DNA of 64,000 nt from Fibrella rubiginis (GTDB lineage Bacteria; Bacteroidota; Bacteroidia; Cytophagales; Spirosomataceae). The notes below the pieces were generated by a model. That model was not told the origin of the DNA. It saw nothing but the letters and a program-made list of their open reading frames with translations, and did not search any database. A program made the translations under genes and the position numbers. Of this stretch, positions 33,654-42,569 are shown piece by piece (the stretch's first letter is position 1; each line of letters opens with the position of its first letter). The stretch is from assembly GCF_017353185.1 (NCBI RefSeq), contig NZ_JAFMYV010000005.1, forward strand, positions 62,001 to 126,000, read 5' to 3'.

Positions 33654-34823
33654 ATGACTACGGCACCGCATGACCTTCAGGGTCTGAACTTTAACTTATC
33701 AGAAGAGCACTTGGCCGTGCAGGAGGCGGCCCGCGATTTTGCACAAAATGAACTGCTTCCCGGCATCGTGGAGCGCGACAATGCCCAGCAGTTTCCCGCT
33801 GAGCAGGTGAAGCGCATGGGCGAACTGGGCTTTATGGGCATGATGGTCTCGCCGGAGTATGGCGGTGGCGGTATGGACACCGTTTCCTACGCCATTGCCA
33901 TCGAAGAAATATCCAAAATTGATGCATCCGCATCGGTAATCATGTCGGTCAATAACTCGCTGGTTTGCTACGGGTTAGAGGCTTTTGGTAGCGAAGAACA
34001 GAAGCACAAATACCTCACACCGCTCGCCTCCGGCCAGATGATCGGCGCGTTTTGCCTATCGGAACCTGAAGCTGGCTCCGACGCCACCTCGCAGGCCACC
34101 ACCGCCGAAGATATGGGCGATTATTACCTCGTGAATGGCACCAAAAACTGGATCACCAACGGCAACTCGTCGGGGGTGGCGCTGGTGATTGCGCAGACCA
34201 ACCGCGAAAAAGGCCACCGGGGTATCAACTGCCTCATCGTGGAAAAAGGTACGCCGGGTTTTGTGGTGGGTAAGAAAGAAGACAAGCTCGGTATCCGGGC
34301 ATCAGACACCCACTCGTTGCTGTTTACCGACGTGAAAGTGCCTAAAGAAAACCGCATCGGCAACGATGGGTTTGGCTTCAAGTTTGCCATGAGCACGCTC
34401 AACGGTGGCCGTATTGGTATTGCGGCGCAGGCCCTGGGTATCGCGGCTGGAGCCTACGAACTGGCTCTGAAGTACAGTCAGGAGCGGAAGGCGTTTGGCA
34501 AAGCCATTTTCGAACATCAGGCCATCCAATTCAAACTGGCCGAAATGGCGACGAAAATCGAGGCTGCCCGGCTGCTGGTTTACAAAGCTGCCCGCCTTAA
34601 AGATGAGCATAAAGACTACGTGCAGGCGGCGGCAATGGCCAAGTTATTTGCTTCTGACGTAGCGATGTGGGCCACCACCGAAGCCGTCCAGATTCATGGT
34701 GGTTACGGCTTTGTGAAGGAGTTTCACGTTGAGCGAATGATGCGCGATGCCAAGATTACGCAGATATATGAAGGAACCTCTGAAATACAAAAATTAGTAA
34801 TTGCCAGAGAGATCGTTCGGTAG
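33654..34823 (+). CDS. Acyl-CoA dehydrogenase
   Basis: 389 residues from the ATG at 33654 (MTTAPHDLQGLNFNLS). A TAAATTTG -7-like box at 33623-33630 lies just upstream, so the earlier in-frame starts are unlikely. Motifs: CLSEPEAGSDATSQATTA (FAD/substrate region), WITNG, QERKAFGKAIFEHQAIQFKLA and QIYEGTSEIQKLVIAREIVR with the catalytic Glu position. It forms a homotetrameric FAD enzyme of the short-chain type that oxidises acyl-CoA to trans-2-enoyl-CoA, the substrate of the MaoC enzyme upstream. Confidence 0.95.
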   Translation: MTTAPHDLQGLNFNLSEEHLAVQEAARDFAQNELLPGIVERDNAQQFPAEQVKRMGELGFMGMMVSPEYGGGGMDTVSYAIAIEEISKIDASASVIMSVNNSLVCYGLEAFGSEEQKHKYLTPLASGQMIGAFCLSEPEAGSDATSQATTAEDMGDYYLVNGTKNWITNGNSSGVALVIAQTNREKGHRGINCLIVEKGTPGFVVGKKEDKLGIRASDTHSLLFTDVKVPKENRIGNDGFGFKFAMSTLNGGRIGIAAQALGIAAGAYELALKYSQERKAFGKAIFEHQAIQFKLAEMATKIEAARLLVYKAARLKDEHKDYVQAAAMAKLFASDVAMWATTEAVQIHGGYGFVKEFHVERMMRDAKITQIYEGTSEIQKLVIAREIVR

Positions 34824-34859
34824 ACGTTTCTTGTAAAAACACTATTTTTATGCCCCTCA

Positions 34860-34894
34860 GGCCCTATTTCCAGCGAATAGGGCCGTTTTTTTTT
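34860..34894 (+). terminator. Rho-independent terminator after acyl-CoA dehydrogenase
   Basis: Nine-bp stem GGCCCTATT / AATAGGGCC with a 7-base loop, then nine T at 34886-34894. Confidence 0.9.
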
Positions 34895-34916
34895 AGCAAA
34901 CGGAAACTTTTATAGT

Positions 34917-34952
34917 TTTATTAGTTTTGTACAATTTATTAGTTTTGTGCAA
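34917..34952 (+). promoter_or_regulatory. 18-bp tandem repeat upstream of the AraC gene
   Basis: TTTATTAGTTTTGTACAA (34917-34934) is followed at once by TTTATTAGTTTTGTGCAA (34935-34952), differing at one base. Each copy contains TAGTTTTG, a match to the -7 box TAnnTTTG. It may be a doubled promoter or a pair of binding sites for the AraC protein encoded 40 bases downstream. Confidence 0.6.
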
Positions 34953-34991
34953 TATTGCAGGGCAACGAAGCACCACGCAATCCGTTCGGCT

Positions 34992-35918
34992 ATGGAAGAC
35001 TACAATAAAATCATTGAATCGCTGGGCGTCAAGTTCATTAAAGCCCGGAACATTCGCATCCTGCAACCGATTGTTATCAAGAACTTCTACGACGTGGAGA
35101 ACACGTTGTTGATCCTATATAACGGTGATGTGTCGTACGGCGACGAACACCAAAAGGTTGAGATTGGCGATATGCTGTTTATTCCCGGTGGTAAACACGT
35201 GACCGTTACGTACGGCGAACCCTCGAATCCGAAGGCAGTGACCAACGAGGAGTTTATGACGCACCGCGAACATTATTTCGAAGCCAACCGCGACCCGAGC
35301 CGGATCAACAACATGCCCAACTCGTTTGGCTATGTGTCGTTTGAAGCCAAAGTATTCGACTCGGTGAATTTCTTTAACTCGCTCGATGTACCGCCGTTCA
35401 TTATCAAGCATGATGAGACCCTGGCGCAAGCGATCCGGCAGATTTTGCTGGAAGACATGACCGAGGTTGCTGGCAAAGGCCGCGTGATCAAGATCAAAAC
35501 GGAAGAGATCGTGATCGAGGTGATCCGCTACATTCTGAAGCAGCGGCTGTTTGTAGAGCAACTCGTGACCAACAGCACGTACTTCAAAGACCCCCGCCTG
35601 ATCGACATTTTCGCCTACATCAAAGACAACATCGGCGGCGATTTGTCGAATAAGGTGCTGGCCAACGTTGCCAACGTATCAGAAGATTACGTAGGGCAGT
35701 ATTTCAAAATGCTCACGGGCATCAATCCGCAGGATTACATCGAATATCAACGGATGGAAGCAGCCGTGGGCCTGTTGCGCACCAGCAAAAAGAGCATCCG
35801 CGCTATTGGTGCCGAAGTAGGCTATAAAGACACAGCCTATTTCTGCCGCCGTTTCAAGATGATGTTTGGTATTCCCGCCGGTAAAATGCGCCGCAGAGAG
35901 TCGCTCATGAACGTGTAA
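34992..35918 (+). CDS. AraC family transcriptional regulator with cupin-like sensor
   Basis: About 308 residues from the ATG at 34992 (MEDYNKIIESLGVKF); the longer frame starts inside the promoter region. The N-terminal half has a cupin-like barrel (LILYNGDVSYGDEHQKVEIGDMLFIPGGKHVTVTYG in parts: VSYGDEHQ, GDMLFIPGGKHV). The C-terminal double helix-turn-helix reads LANVANVSEDYVGQYFKMLTG and IRAIGAEVGYKDTAYFCRRFKMMFG. Close relatives seem to be common in Cytophagales. The tandem repeat upstream suggests autoregulation; effector unknown. Confidence 0.88.
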   Translation: MEDYNKIIESLGVKFIKARNIRILQPIVIKNFYDVENTLLILYNGDVSYGDEHQKVEIGDMLFIPGGKHVTVTYGEPSNPKAVTNEEFMTHREHYFEANRDPSRINNMPNSFGYVSFEAKVFDSVNFFNSLDVPPFIIKHDETLAQAIRQILLEDMTEVAGKGRVIKIKTEEIVIEVIRYILKQRLFVEQLVTNSTYFKDPRLIDIFAYIKDNIGGDLSNKVLANVANVSEDYVGQYFKMLTGINPQDYIEYQRMEAAVGLLRTSKKSIRAIGAEVGYKDTAYFCRRFKMMFGIPAGKMRRRESLMNV

Positions 35919-35948
35919 AAAGTACAGCCACACGACACCACTTTTACG

Positions 35949-35985
35949 AAAGGCCAACCCGAAAATTTCGGGTTGGCCTTTTTTG
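35949..35985. terminator. Rho-independent terminator after the AraC gene
   Basis: Sixteen-bp perfect stem AAAGGCCAACCCGAAA / TTTCGGGTTGGCCTTT with a single-base loop and T run on the plus strand. No gene lies convergently. The rest of the gap to 36135 is AT-rich and holds nothing else recognised. Confidence 0.92.
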
Positions 35986-36135
35986 TAATAATTACTCAAG
36001 AAAATGCGGACCAGTTGATTATAAGTTAGTTAGTTGTATTGTTAATATGATACTATTTACTTAAGTAAAGACTTTGTTTCTAGTACCTTTTCTGCTGGTA
36101 TATCGTCTCAGATAAATTCCGTTCCTACCAAGCTT

Positions 36136-37596
36136 ATGCAACTCTTTACCTCCTGTCTAAGAAATACGCTTCACCGTCCGCTGCTTGTTTTGTATCTGCT
36201 CTGCTGTGCCTGTTCGGGTGGTTTTGGGCAAAATCTGGCCGGGTGGCCTTTCAGCACAAATACGGCACCCACTTCGGCCTCGCAGGCAACCGGCACGACA
36301 TCGCCTAATGCCGCCTTCACCAATGCCGGATCGAGTTCAACAGTGGTAAGTGGCTATTTTGCCTGCAATAACTGGCCAAACGCTACAGCCCCAGACCTGA
36401 CGAAATACATCGAATTTCAGGTTCAACCCACCGGCAGTTATGATATTACTGTCAATAGCATCAATATAATCTTGTCGAGCAGCAGTACTGCCAATGGTCC
36501 TAAAGATTATGCCATCCGCACCAGCGCTGACAATTTCGCAACTACCATCGGGACGAATACCGGGGGAACGGCCATCGCTAACACGGCCCGTAACTTTTCG
36601 ACAGTAGTAAGTGGTGTTGCCCGGAGCGCGGCTGCCTTTACAGTTCGGGTTTATTTTTATAATGCGCAACAAACGGGGACGGACATCCGGGTAAGTAGTT
36701 TTAAAATTCTCGGCACGGCCCAACAGCCAACGCTCACCACAATCCCTGTTACGCTGTCGGGCTTTACAACAACATTGGGTGTACCGTCGGCCACTAAAAC
36801 CTATAGCGTTTCGGGGGCTAATCTGTTAGACGATCTGGTAATAACGGCTCCTGCTGGCTTCGAAATCAGCACAAGTGCAGGTAGTGGGTTTGGGCCAACG
36901 CTAACGCTGCTACAAAGCGGTGGTACGATTGCCACCACAACTATCTACGTGCGGCTGACGGGCGCTGCCGTAGGAACACCGTCGGGCAATATTACGAATG
37001 CAACAACGGGTATAACGTCGAACGTAGCGGTGTCGGGTACGGTGCAGGTAGCACAGCCAGTAGAACTGGTCAGTTTCAGCGGTCAGGCGGCGGGTAATGC
37101 CGTACTGTTGACGTGGTCAACGGCGCAGGAGCAAAACTCAGAACGGTTTGTGGTGCAACGCAGCGCCGATGCCAGTGAATTTGTGTCTGTGGGTACCCGA
37201 CAGTCTTTCGGCACAACAGACCGGCAGCAGTATTATTCGCTGACGGACGAATCGCCCAGAAATGGCCTCAATTATTACCGATTGCAGCAGATTGACCACG
37301 ATGGCAGCGTGGTCTATTCCAAGCCCATTGCCGTGCGCGTAGAGGCCGATTCGCCCTCTGCCAGCTTACGTGAAAACCCCACCAATGGGCACGCCATTCA
37401 ACTACGTTTACATCAGATGGAGGCTCCACAGGTGGGTGTACATACGCTGACAGGGCAGATTGTAGCAGGTGAATTAGTACGTTATGGAGCAACAGAGGCG
37501 GTCTTCAACCCCGTCAGCCCGCTCTCGCCCGGCCTCTACATCATCACTGTCCAGCAGGGTGCCATACGGCAGGCGATGAAGGTGATGGTGAATTGA
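36136..37596 (+). CDS. Secreted protein with type IX secretion sorting domain
   Basis: 486 residues: a signal peptide (LLVLYLLCCACSGGFGQ, cleaved about residue 32), a beta-rich N-terminal domain (residues ~35-195), a beta-sandwich repeat (TLSGFTTTLGVPSATKTYSVSGANL, DLVITAPAGFEIS), then the common VELVSFSGQAAGNAVLLTWSTA module, and a C-terminal sorting domain (ENPTNGHAIQLRL ... SPGLYIITVQQG). It would be exported by the T9SS and attached to the cell surface. No enzymatic domain is recognised. Confidence 0.88.
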   Translation: MQLFTSCLRNTLHRPLLVLYLLCCACSGGFGQNLAGWPFSTNTAPTSASQATGTTSPNAAFTNAGSSSTVVSGYFACNNWPNATAPDLTKYIEFQVQPTGSYDITVNSINIILSSSSTANGPKDYAIRTSADNFATTIGTNTGGTAIANTARNFSTVVSGVARSAAAFTVRVYFYNAQQTGTDIRVSSFKILGTAQQPTLTTIPVTLSGFTTTLGVPSATKTYSVSGANLLDDLVITAPAGFEISTSAGSGFGPTLTLLQSGGTIATTTIYVRLTGAAVGTPSGNITNATTGITSNVAVSGTVQVAQPVELVSFSGQAAGNAVLLTWSTAQEQNSERFVVQRSADASEFVSVGTRQSFGTTDRQQYYSLTDESPRNGLNYYRLQQIDHDGSVVYSKPIAVRVEADSPSASLRENPTNGHAIQLRLHQMEAPQVGVHTLTGQIVAGELVRYGATEAVFNPVSPLSPGLYIITVQQGAIRQAMKVMVN

Positions 37597-37723
37597 TTTG
37601 GGATTTGGGATTGCGGATTTGGGATTGGTTGCTGACGCTTCATCCTATGCCGAAACAAACTGACCGAACCGGAAGACCGGCGTCAGCAACCAATCCCAAA
37701 TCCGCAATCCCAAATCCCAAATC
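37595..37723. repeat. Perfect 44-bp inverted repeat of the GATTTGGGATT dialect
   Basis: Arms at 37595-37638 and 37680-37723 are exact complements: repeated GATTTGGGATT words outside and TTGGTTGCTGACGC at the loop side. The left arm shares two bases with the T9SS protein stop; the right arm ends 4 bases before the stop of the convergent gene. Confidence 0.98.
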
Positions 37724-37726
37724 GTT

Positions 37727-38767
37727 CTAGTGTTTCTGCTTCTCGTAATGTTCGCGGAGCAGGTCGTCGCCGAAGTCGTTGGTGAGGTCGCGGACAACGG
37801 TGTGAACGTGGTTGGCATTGTTTTGCGAGTTGTCGTACTCGATCAGCAGCATCGGCCCGTGGATGCGGTAGTAGTAGCCGACGCTGTTATTGGCGGTGGT
37901 GTCGCCCGCCCAGGCAAAGCGGAGCTTGTCGAGGCCGGCTTTTTCGATGCGGTCCATTTGCTGTTTGGCCAGCGTGATCCGGTATCGGTTCAGGTAAATG
38001 CCCAAAATTTCCGTAAACAATGCCCGCTGCTTGGCATTCATGTCGGCCAGAGGCAATCCGTCCATGCGCTCCAGCGAGGCGCGGCGACTATTACCCGTGG
38101 TGATATTGCCAAAGGCCTTTTTTGCCAGAATAGCCTGAGTCAACTGTGCTTCATTCATGGTGTGGAGCAGCGCAAAGGCCAGTTCAGTTTCGTCGCGCAT
38201 GAGTTGCTTGCCTTTCTGCGGTACCTCGGCCCGGACAACGCCTGGATTGCTGCCCATAAACAGCGGCGTGATCGACATGACCCGTCCCCCCAGCGTGGAA
38301 AACTGCACGGACAGATGGTGCCCTTCTACCCGCCAGCCCCAGGGTTCTCTGGTACCAACGTCGCCGAAAACGGTGAAGTAATAGTTTTCCGGGTCGCGGT
38401 AGGTATCGGTAGCCGTTCGATTTTCGACCACGCGCAACACATTTTCGAGGTCCATGATCTGCAGGGCTTTGTCGTAACCACCGGCGCTGAGGCCCGTTTT
38501 TAGCAGTTCCATGGCCACCTTCCGCTGCTCAGGCTGCATCTGTTTGAGCGTAAGGCCGTGGCGGGCATGAGGCACAAAATCCCAGGTAAAGCGCTCATTA
38601 TCAGCGAACGGATAGGTGGCTGCTTTTCGCTGTTCGGGGCTGAGCGTTGCCAAAAACGCCTGGGCGGCGTCGGCCATGTCATCTTTTACCCGCTGTGGAG
38701 CCACCACCTGCGCGGCAGTCTGGCCGATAAGAGCATAGCAAAGTAACAGAGTAAGGTACCGTTTCAT
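37727..38767 (-). CDS. DUF3500 family secreted protein
   Basis: 346 residues with a signal peptide (MKRYLTLLLCYALIGQTAAQ) and the DUF3500 pattern: FLATLSPEQRKAATYPF near 40, then EPWGWRVEGHHLSVQFST, SDPEN-like spacing and a C-terminal LLIEYDNSQNNANHVHTVVRD followed by NDFGDDLLREHY. The function is unknown; the conserved His residues (GHH, NHVH) suggest a metal site. A paralogue lies at 54355-55440. Confidence 0.9.
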   Translation of the reverse strand: MKRYLTLLLCYALIGQTAAQVVAPQRVKDDMADAAQAFLATLSPEQRKAATYPFADNERFTWDFVPHARHGLTLKQMQPEQRKVAMELLKTGLSAGGYDKALQIMDLENVLRVVENRTATDTYRDPENYYFTVFGDVGTREPWGWRVEGHHLSVQFSTLGGRVMSITPLFMGSNPGVVRAEVPQKGKQLMRDETELAFALLHTMNEAQLTQAILAKKAFGNITTGNSRRASLERMDGLPLADMNAKQRALFTEILGIYLNRYRITLAKQQMDRIEKAGLDKLRFAWAGDTTANNSVGYYYRIHGPMLLIEYDNSQNNANHVHTVVRDLTNDFGDDLLREHYEKQKH

Positions 38768-38814
38768 AAAGCCCGTGGTTTAGTCGCCATGAAAAGGCCA
38801 CGGGTAGCCGGGTT

Positions 38815-40227
38815 TTACCCGAACGGCCAACGTCGCTTCACCCTGGCCGAAATAAAGTAAGCAACCATTCCCAGTGCCATCACCAACCCGCCCGACAGCA
38901 TGTAGTCGCGGCCCGTGGAATAGAAAATGTACACCCAGATGGCAATGGCCAGCAAAGCTGGGACGGGGTAGAGCGGCATGCGGAACGGGAACGTCACGGC
39001 AGGTAGCCCGGCCTGTGAGGCGTTTATCCCGGCTTGGCGGGAGCGACCGTGCAGCAACAAGAGCCCCACGGCCTGCCCAATAAACTGCACCACCACCCGC
39101 ATAGCCAGTATGGCGGTGATCACGTTCGAGAGTTTGAATAACAGACTGAACACAAACGCCAGGCCACCCAGAAAGAGTAGTGACACATAAGGGAATTGCC
39201 GCGTGGGGTGCAGTTTGGCAAAAGCCGAAAAAAACTGCCCGTCCACCGCCGCCGCATAGGGCACGCGTGAATAGCCAAGCAGCACGGCAAACAACGACGA
39301 AAACGCCACGATCAGCACCAGCAGCGTGGCGAACCGCGCCGCCCCGGAACCATACATTGTTTCGACCATGGTGCTCACGATAAATGGGCTGTTGGCGGCT
39401 TTTTCAAATGGCAATACACTCGCCACGCTAAGGTTCAGCAGGCTATACAAAATGGCAATGCCAATGACCGACAAAAACATGCTCAGCGGGATGTTTCGTT
39501 CGGGTTTCTGGATCTCACCGCCGAGGTGACAAATATTATAATAGCCTAAGTAACAATAGATTGTCTTGACCGAGGCTGCTCCAACGGTAGCTGCCAACAC
39601 CAGCGGTGAGGCATTTTCGGTAGCGGTCCAAGCGTCGGAAAGAAGCTGACCAACGGGGTGGGTACCATTCATAAGCCCGCCCAAAATGAGCCAGCCCATC
39701 GTGCCCAATACACACAGCCACAGCAACACGCTGATGCGCCCAATACCGTCGATACGGCGATAGAGCAGGGCAATGACGAGTAGTACCACCCCGCCCGACA
39801 CCAGCCGACGGGTGAGGTCGTCGAGTGGGTACAGATACGAAGCATATTGGGCAAAACCGATGGCTCCCGACGCCACCACCAGCGGAGCCTGAATCAGCGT
39901 TTGCCAGACATAAAGGAACGACATCAGCCGTCCGAGTTTCTGCTCGCCGTAGGCGATTTTCAAGAACCGGTAGCTGCCTCCTGCCTGTGGAAACGCCGCG
40001 CCTAATTCCGACCACACCGAGGCGTCGATCAGCGAAATAAGTGCCCCCAGGGCCCAGGCCAGCAGAAAATGCGGCCCGCCAATGGTTTTCATCACCAGCG
40101 GTAACACCACAAAAGGCCCAATACCCACCATATCGATCATGTTGAGGGCGGTGCCTTGCAGCAGACTCAGCCGCCGGGGCAGGGCCGGGGTCTCGTCGGA
40201 CGTATCGGGAGGGGTAGACGTATTCAA
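38815..40227 (-). CDS. APC family amino acid permease
   Basis: 470 residues with about 12 TM helices. The first helix has the APC substrate-binding break (LNMIDMVGIGPFVVLPLVM), followed by GGPHFLLAWALGALISLIDA and ELGAAFPQAGGSYRFLKIAYG, typical of the family. Later segments include GRVPYA-like YSRVPYAAAVDGQFFSAFAKLHP. It probably imports an amino acid or related cation by proton symport. Substrate is not assignable. Expressed divergently from the low-complexity gene at 40381. Confidence 0.88.
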   Translation of the reverse strand: MNTSTPPDTSDETPALPRRLSLLQGTALNMIDMVGIGPFVVLPLVMKTIGGPHFLLAWALGALISLIDASVWSELGAAFPQAGGSYRFLKIAYGEQKLGRLMSFLYVWQTLIQAPLVVASGAIGFAQYASYLYPLDDLTRRLVSGGVVLLVIALLYRRIDGIGRISVLLWLCVLGTMGWLILGGLMNGTHPVGQLLSDAWTATENASPLVLAATVGAASVKTIYCYLGYYNICHLGGEIQKPERNIPLSMFLSVIGIAILYSLLNLSVASVLPFEKAANSPFIVSTMVETMYGSGAARFATLLVLIVAFSSLFAVLLGYSRVPYAAAVDGQFFSAFAKLHPTRQFPYVSLLFLGGLAFVFSLLFKLSNVITAILAMRVVVQFIGQAVGLLLLHGRSRQAGINASQAGLPAVTFPFRMPLYPVPALLAIAIWVYIFYSTGRDYMLSGGLVMALGMVAYFISARVKRRWPFG

Positions 40228-40380
40228 CTCAATAAGTGCGTCAATTTTCGGTCATTGCCTACCGGGATGAAACCGCCCCGTGCGGGTAAAGTTCCGAAGC
40301 ACAGACGGGATCGGTCGGTTTCGCAAACAACCACCCGCGCCAGTAGTTTACTTACTGAATAGACTAATCAACTCAACGAC

Positions 40381-41382
40381 ATGAAACGAATTTGGATAGC
40401 CACCCTCTTGATGGCTTCGCTACTGACTACGGCAGCTGTAGCGCAGACACAATCGCAAAGCACGGGTGGTAATAATGCCAGCCAGTCAGGACAGCGCAAT
40501 ACGTCAGGAAAAGATGGTTTACAGCGCAAAGGCAGCGCCGATCCGGGGCCAAAAGGCAGCACAAAAATGCAGAATGGTGTGTCGCGCAATGGTAACACGA
40601 ACCTTTCGCCTACCTCGCAAACCAACGTACCCTCTCCGGGTGGTGACAAGCCCGCCGCCAAATCGGGTAGTGCGGGTGGTGGCGCCAAGGCAGGTTCGGC
40701 TCCGTCAGGTGCTGCTCCTAAAGCGGGCGCTGCTAAATCGAATGACGGTACAAAAATCAGTGGTAATCAGGAAGCTACCATGAAAAGTGGCAGCGGTGGT
40801 CAGGATAAATCATACAGCCAGAAAGCGGCAATGGGGCAGGATCAGGTACGGGGTACCAAACCAACAAGTACCAGCACATCGGGCAACCCAACTACCACGG
40901 CAAAAACACAACCTACGGCCAAGGATAAAGCCATCAGCAAGGCCATGATGAATGAGTCGGCGGCGAAGCGGCAAACACTTGGCGCTGCTGGCACCAATAA
41001 TGGCAACGCTGGTAAAGCACCAGAGGCACCTATGAAAACGCAGGGTAGCACCTCAGAAGGCGACGCGAGCATTGCCTCGCCGGGGGGCGCACGGGGTACA
41101 CGCGCTAAAGAAGCCCGTTCGGTACAACCCAAAAGCAGGGCTGCCGCTATGGCTTCCAACGCCAGAAGCCAATCGGCCTCAGCACCAGGCAGCCAGCCAG
41201 GTGATGGTAAAAAAACGGGAGCCAATGGCGCACCTTCACAGGGGGCGTCGCCGGTTAGTATTACTGACCGTGCGCAACGCGAAGGTTCCTACACCGATGC
41301 CGCCAAACGCAACAAAACCACCCAGGGAGCCAGCAAAGATCCGCTCAAGACAGGTCCAAACGGGCAGCAGACGAAGCAGTAA
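40381..41382 (+). CDS. Secreted low-complexity basic protein
   Basis: 333 residues with a clear signal peptide (MKRIWIATLLMASLLTTAAVAQ). The mature part is almost wholly Ala, Gly, Ser, Thr, Lys, Gln and Asn without predicted fold, and rich in Lys/Arg; KSGSAGGGAKAGSAPSGAAP is representative. It has no cysteine, and few aromatic residues. No family is recognised. Such chains may bind acidic polymers or act as periplasmic spacers. The 153-base divergent gap upstream has no strong promoter match. A strong terminator follows. Confidence 0.75.
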   Translation: MKRIWIATLLMASLLTTAAVAQTQSQSTGGNNASQSGQRNTSGKDGLQRKGSADPGPKGSTKMQNGVSRNGNTNLSPTSQTNVPSPGGDKPAAKSGSAGGGAKAGSAPSGAAPKAGAAKSNDGTKISGNQEATMKSGSGGQDKSYSQKAAMGQDQVRGTKPTSTSTSGNPTTTAKTQPTAKDKAISKAMMNESAAKRQTLGAAGTNNGNAGKAPEAPMKTQGSTSEGDASIASPGGARGTRAKEARSVQPKSRAAAMASNARSQSASAPGSQPGDGKKTGANGAPSQGASPVSITDRAQREGSYTDAAKRNKTTQGASKDPLKTGPNGQQTKQ

Positions 41383-41417
41383 TAGCAGTAGTCAGTAGGC
41401 TGGCAATAACGTACTAT

Positions 41418-41466
41418 TTTTACTAAAAAGGGCCACTGCTACTAGCAGTGGCCCTTTTTAGTAAAA
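41418..41466. terminator. Bidirectional-type terminator hairpin
   Basis: Perfect 23-bp stem, left 41418-41440, loop ACT, right 41444-41466, with TTTTACTAAAAA at the outside and GGGCCACTGCT within. It ends the low-complexity gene and lies 35 bases before the next start. A TATCTTCG -7-like box follows at 41470-41477. Confidence 0.93.
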
Positions 41467-41501
41467 CATGTATCTTCGCTTACCTCGAAACCCAATCGAT
41501 T

Positions 41502-41774
41502 ATGGCTCAGCAAAAACTTTGTAGTGAACTGGCGTCACTCTCCGACATAAAGCAGCCACAGGCGCTGGTTTGCGACGAGTGCATCAAAACCGGCTCGTCG
41601 TGGGTGCATCTGCGCACCTGTCAGGAATGTGGCGGCACGCACTGCTGCGATTCGTCGCCTAATAAGCACGCCACCAAACATTTTCACCGTACGCAACACC
41701 CCGTTATGGCTTCGGCTGAACCCGGCGAACGCTGGGTCTGGTGCTACGTGCACGAGGAGATGGCGGAGTATTGA
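41502..41774 (+). CDS. UBP-type zinc finger protein
   Basis: About 90 residues from the ATG at 41502 (MAQQKLCSELASLSD); the longer frame starts inside the terminator. Zinc ligands of a UBP-type finger: CDECIKTGSSWVHLRTCQECGGTHCCDSS in pieces (CDEC, CQECGGTHCC) with HATKHFHRTQHP supplying histidines, and HEEMAEY at the end. Small stand-alone versions occur across bacteria with unknown role, possibly binding a C-terminal peptide. A long inverted repeat starts at its stop codon. Confidence 0.9.
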   Translation: MAQQKLCSELASLSDIKQPQALVCDECIKTGSSWVHLRTCQECGGTHCCDSSPNKHATKHFHRTQHPVMASAEPGERWVWCYVHEEMAEY

Positions 41775-41870
41775 GGTTTAACGTTCAAAGTCTAAGGTTC
41801 AATGTTGCTTCGCGCTCAAACGGGTAGTAAGCGAAGCAACATTGAACCTTAGATTTTGAACGTTAAAACC
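41775..41870. repeat. Inverted repeat of the TTTAACGTTCAAAG dialect
   Basis: Arms at 41775-41813 and 41831-41870 pair along 39 bases with one bulge and one mismatch. Outer words are TTTAACGTTCAAAGTCTAAGG; the loop side is TTGCTTCGC. It fills the gap between convergent genes, starting at the base after the zinc-finger stop codon. Confidence 0.95.
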
Positions 41871-41874
41871 CCCT

Positions 41875-42441
41875 TCACCTTCCGTATCCCGAGCTGCCGT
41901 TGTTAGTGGCCATCAGGGGGTACTGGTCGAAGATGGAGCGGACGATGCCTTTGAAATAGTTATTCTTGAAATTGGGGTTGCGCATCATTTTCGAGGCGTA
42001 CCCTTTCCAGATCACCTGATACGTTTCGGCGTCGATAAGCGAGATCATCAGTGTGCCCTCGTCGAGGTTATAGTCGATACGCTTGTAGGTGGCATCGTCA
42101 TCTTCGCGCACCACCCAGTCTTTGATTACCGGCTGCTGGTAGCCCCGGAACCGAAGGTCGCTACGGAAAATGTTGTAGGATACCAGCAGGTTTGGACTAC
42201 GGTTGCTGACACGATACCCGCGGGCTTCCATCTGGTGCCTGATTGCATCCTGAATGTCGGAACACAGTAGGGTAGAGTCGATGAATTCGCACTCCAGAAA
42301 ATTGAACGACTTATAGTCTTTGAAGTGACCTTCGTAGCTATAGTCATGTTCGACAAACAAGCGGCCGCCACCGGGCGAGCAGCAAACCATGCTCAGACCA
42401 GCCAAAGCCAGCACGACAAAGACGCCAATATATCGGTTCAT
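41875..42441 (-). CDS. DUF4136 lipoprotein
   Basis: About 188 residues from the ATG at 42441 (MNRYIGVFVVLALAGLSMVCC), a lipoprotein signal whose Cys at about 19-20 would be acylated. The body matches DUF4136: HDYSYEGHFKDYKSFNFLE, IQDAIRHQMEARGYRVSNRSPNLLVSYNI in parts, and EGTLMISLIDAETYQVIWKGYA. The family is envelope-located and of unknown function. It is convergent with the zinc-finger gene and precedes nothing on its strand but aroB upstream. Confidence 0.85.
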   Translation of the reverse strand: MNRYIGVFVVLALAGLSMVCCSPGGGRLFVEHDYSYEGHFKDYKSFNFLECEFIDSTLLCSDIQDAIRHQMEARGYRVSNRSPNLLVSYNIFRSDLRFRGYQQPVIKDWVVREDDDATYKRIDYNLDEGTLMISLIDAETYQVIWKGYASKMMRNPNFKNNYFKGIVRSIFDQYPLMATNNGSSGYGR

Positions 42442-42569
42442 AACCATGTGGGTAAATGTTGTTGCTAATTGTTCTGTGAAGTTGAAATTGACGAAAAAAT
42501 ATATGCTTAGAACCGTAAGATACCGACTTATGTTTGGCCCGGCAACACCCAACGCGCAAACTTTACAAT

